Shown here piece after piece: positions 63,978-64,000 of a stretch of 64,000 nt of DNA. The stretch comes from an uncultured Rhizobiaceae group bacterium (GTDB taxonomy: Bacteria > Pseudomonadota > Alphaproteobacteria > Rhizobiales > Rhizobiaceae): positions 124,001 to 188,000 of the forward strand of contig CALGMR010000006.1 in the NCBI GenBank assembly GCA_937958815.1, written 5' to 3'. Positions within the stretch are counted from its first letter, which is position 1. The number at the start of each line of letters is the position of its first letter. The notes below the pieces were generated by a model. The model was not told the origin of the DNA. It searched no databases and saw only the letters and a list, made by a program, of their open reading frames with translations. The translations under genes and the position numbers were made by a program.

Positions 63978-64000
63978 ATGAAATTTATGGGACTGCTCGT
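63978..64000 (+). CDS. Possible start of a gene cut by the window edge
   Basis: ATGAAATTTATGGGACTGCTCGT at the right edge could be the first codons (MKFMGLL) of a plus-strand gene. The ATG at 63987 is an alternative. Nothing further can be said. Confidence 0.25.

Noticed and set aside
1-64000. CRISPR arrays, prophage, rRNA or tRNA genes
   Set aside because: No regularly spaced repeats, phage structural genes or RNA gene signatures were noticed in a manual reading; a covariance-model search was not possible.

Overview
The window looks like a chromosomal stretch of an alphaproteobacterium of the Rhizobiales/Hyphomicrobiales type with moderate GC (roughly 50% by eye). The basis is gene content: the lepB-rnc-era-recO block, rpoZ next to a single bifunctional rsh gene, TIGR02301, DUF1285, DUF1194, DUF6614 and NadQ proteins, a nadABC operon beside nadQ, and the MoxR-DUF58-DUF4159 cluster. 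Nearly all of it is dense core genome; many genes overlap by a few bases and several use TTG or GTG starts at coupled junctions. I saw no rRNA, tRNA, CRISPR array, phage or intact insertion sequence.

Layout. 1-5047: the tail of a possible regulator and an RND efflux pair. 5026-9681 (minus): an operon-like run with a CxC-type ArsR repressor under a perfect 24-bp operator, an Atm1-type exporter, a DUF1194 protein, then psd and pssA for phosphatidylethanolamine synthesis. 9777-14963: LysM protein, LOG protein, RarD, citramalate synthase and a DUF559 nuclease-like protein. 14890-15703: a 406-bp tandem duplication containing GC-rich palindromes and a cysS/DUF559 chimeric remnant. 15581-17290: cysS, whose C-terminal half is markedly AT-richer than its surroundings. 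17522-21108: LysE, SRAP, NUDIX and small hypothetical proteins. 21127-28020: ygfZ, HD hydrolase, phosphatase and nadQ (plus) facing nadC, nadB, DUF6614 and nadA (minus), with a strong palindrome upstream of nadA. 28191-30811: hydratase, MFS transporter and thioesterase.

30813-44736 is an information-processing block: recO, era, rnc, lepB, uracil-DNA glycosylase, NYN protein and PRC-barrel protein on minus; rpoZ, rsh, DUF2062 and acpS on plus; smpB and dapA on minus; a soluble lytic transglycosylase on plus. Its order suggests an inversion that separated acpS from lepB. 44827-46238: an alpha/beta-hydrolase-fold protein lacking the usual nucleophile and an HpaR-like MarR regulator. 46231-51807: two paralogous ABC exporters separated by an AT-richer DUF5677 gene that looks inserted, plus a small membrane protein; upstream lies an untracked 35-codon ORF with a good ribosome binding site. 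52182-63768: GNAT, hemF, CCA-adding enzyme, CoA pyrophosphatase and DUF1285, then MoxR-DUF58-DUF4159-membrane protein and a GNAT protein.

The most noteworthy signals are the duplicated palindromic repeat next to the DUF559 gene, the mosaic cysS, the ArsR/Atm1 operon with its operator, the short ORF and inverted repeat before the second ABC exporter operon, and the apparent DUF5677 insertion. All family assignments are from reading the sequences; no database search was run.
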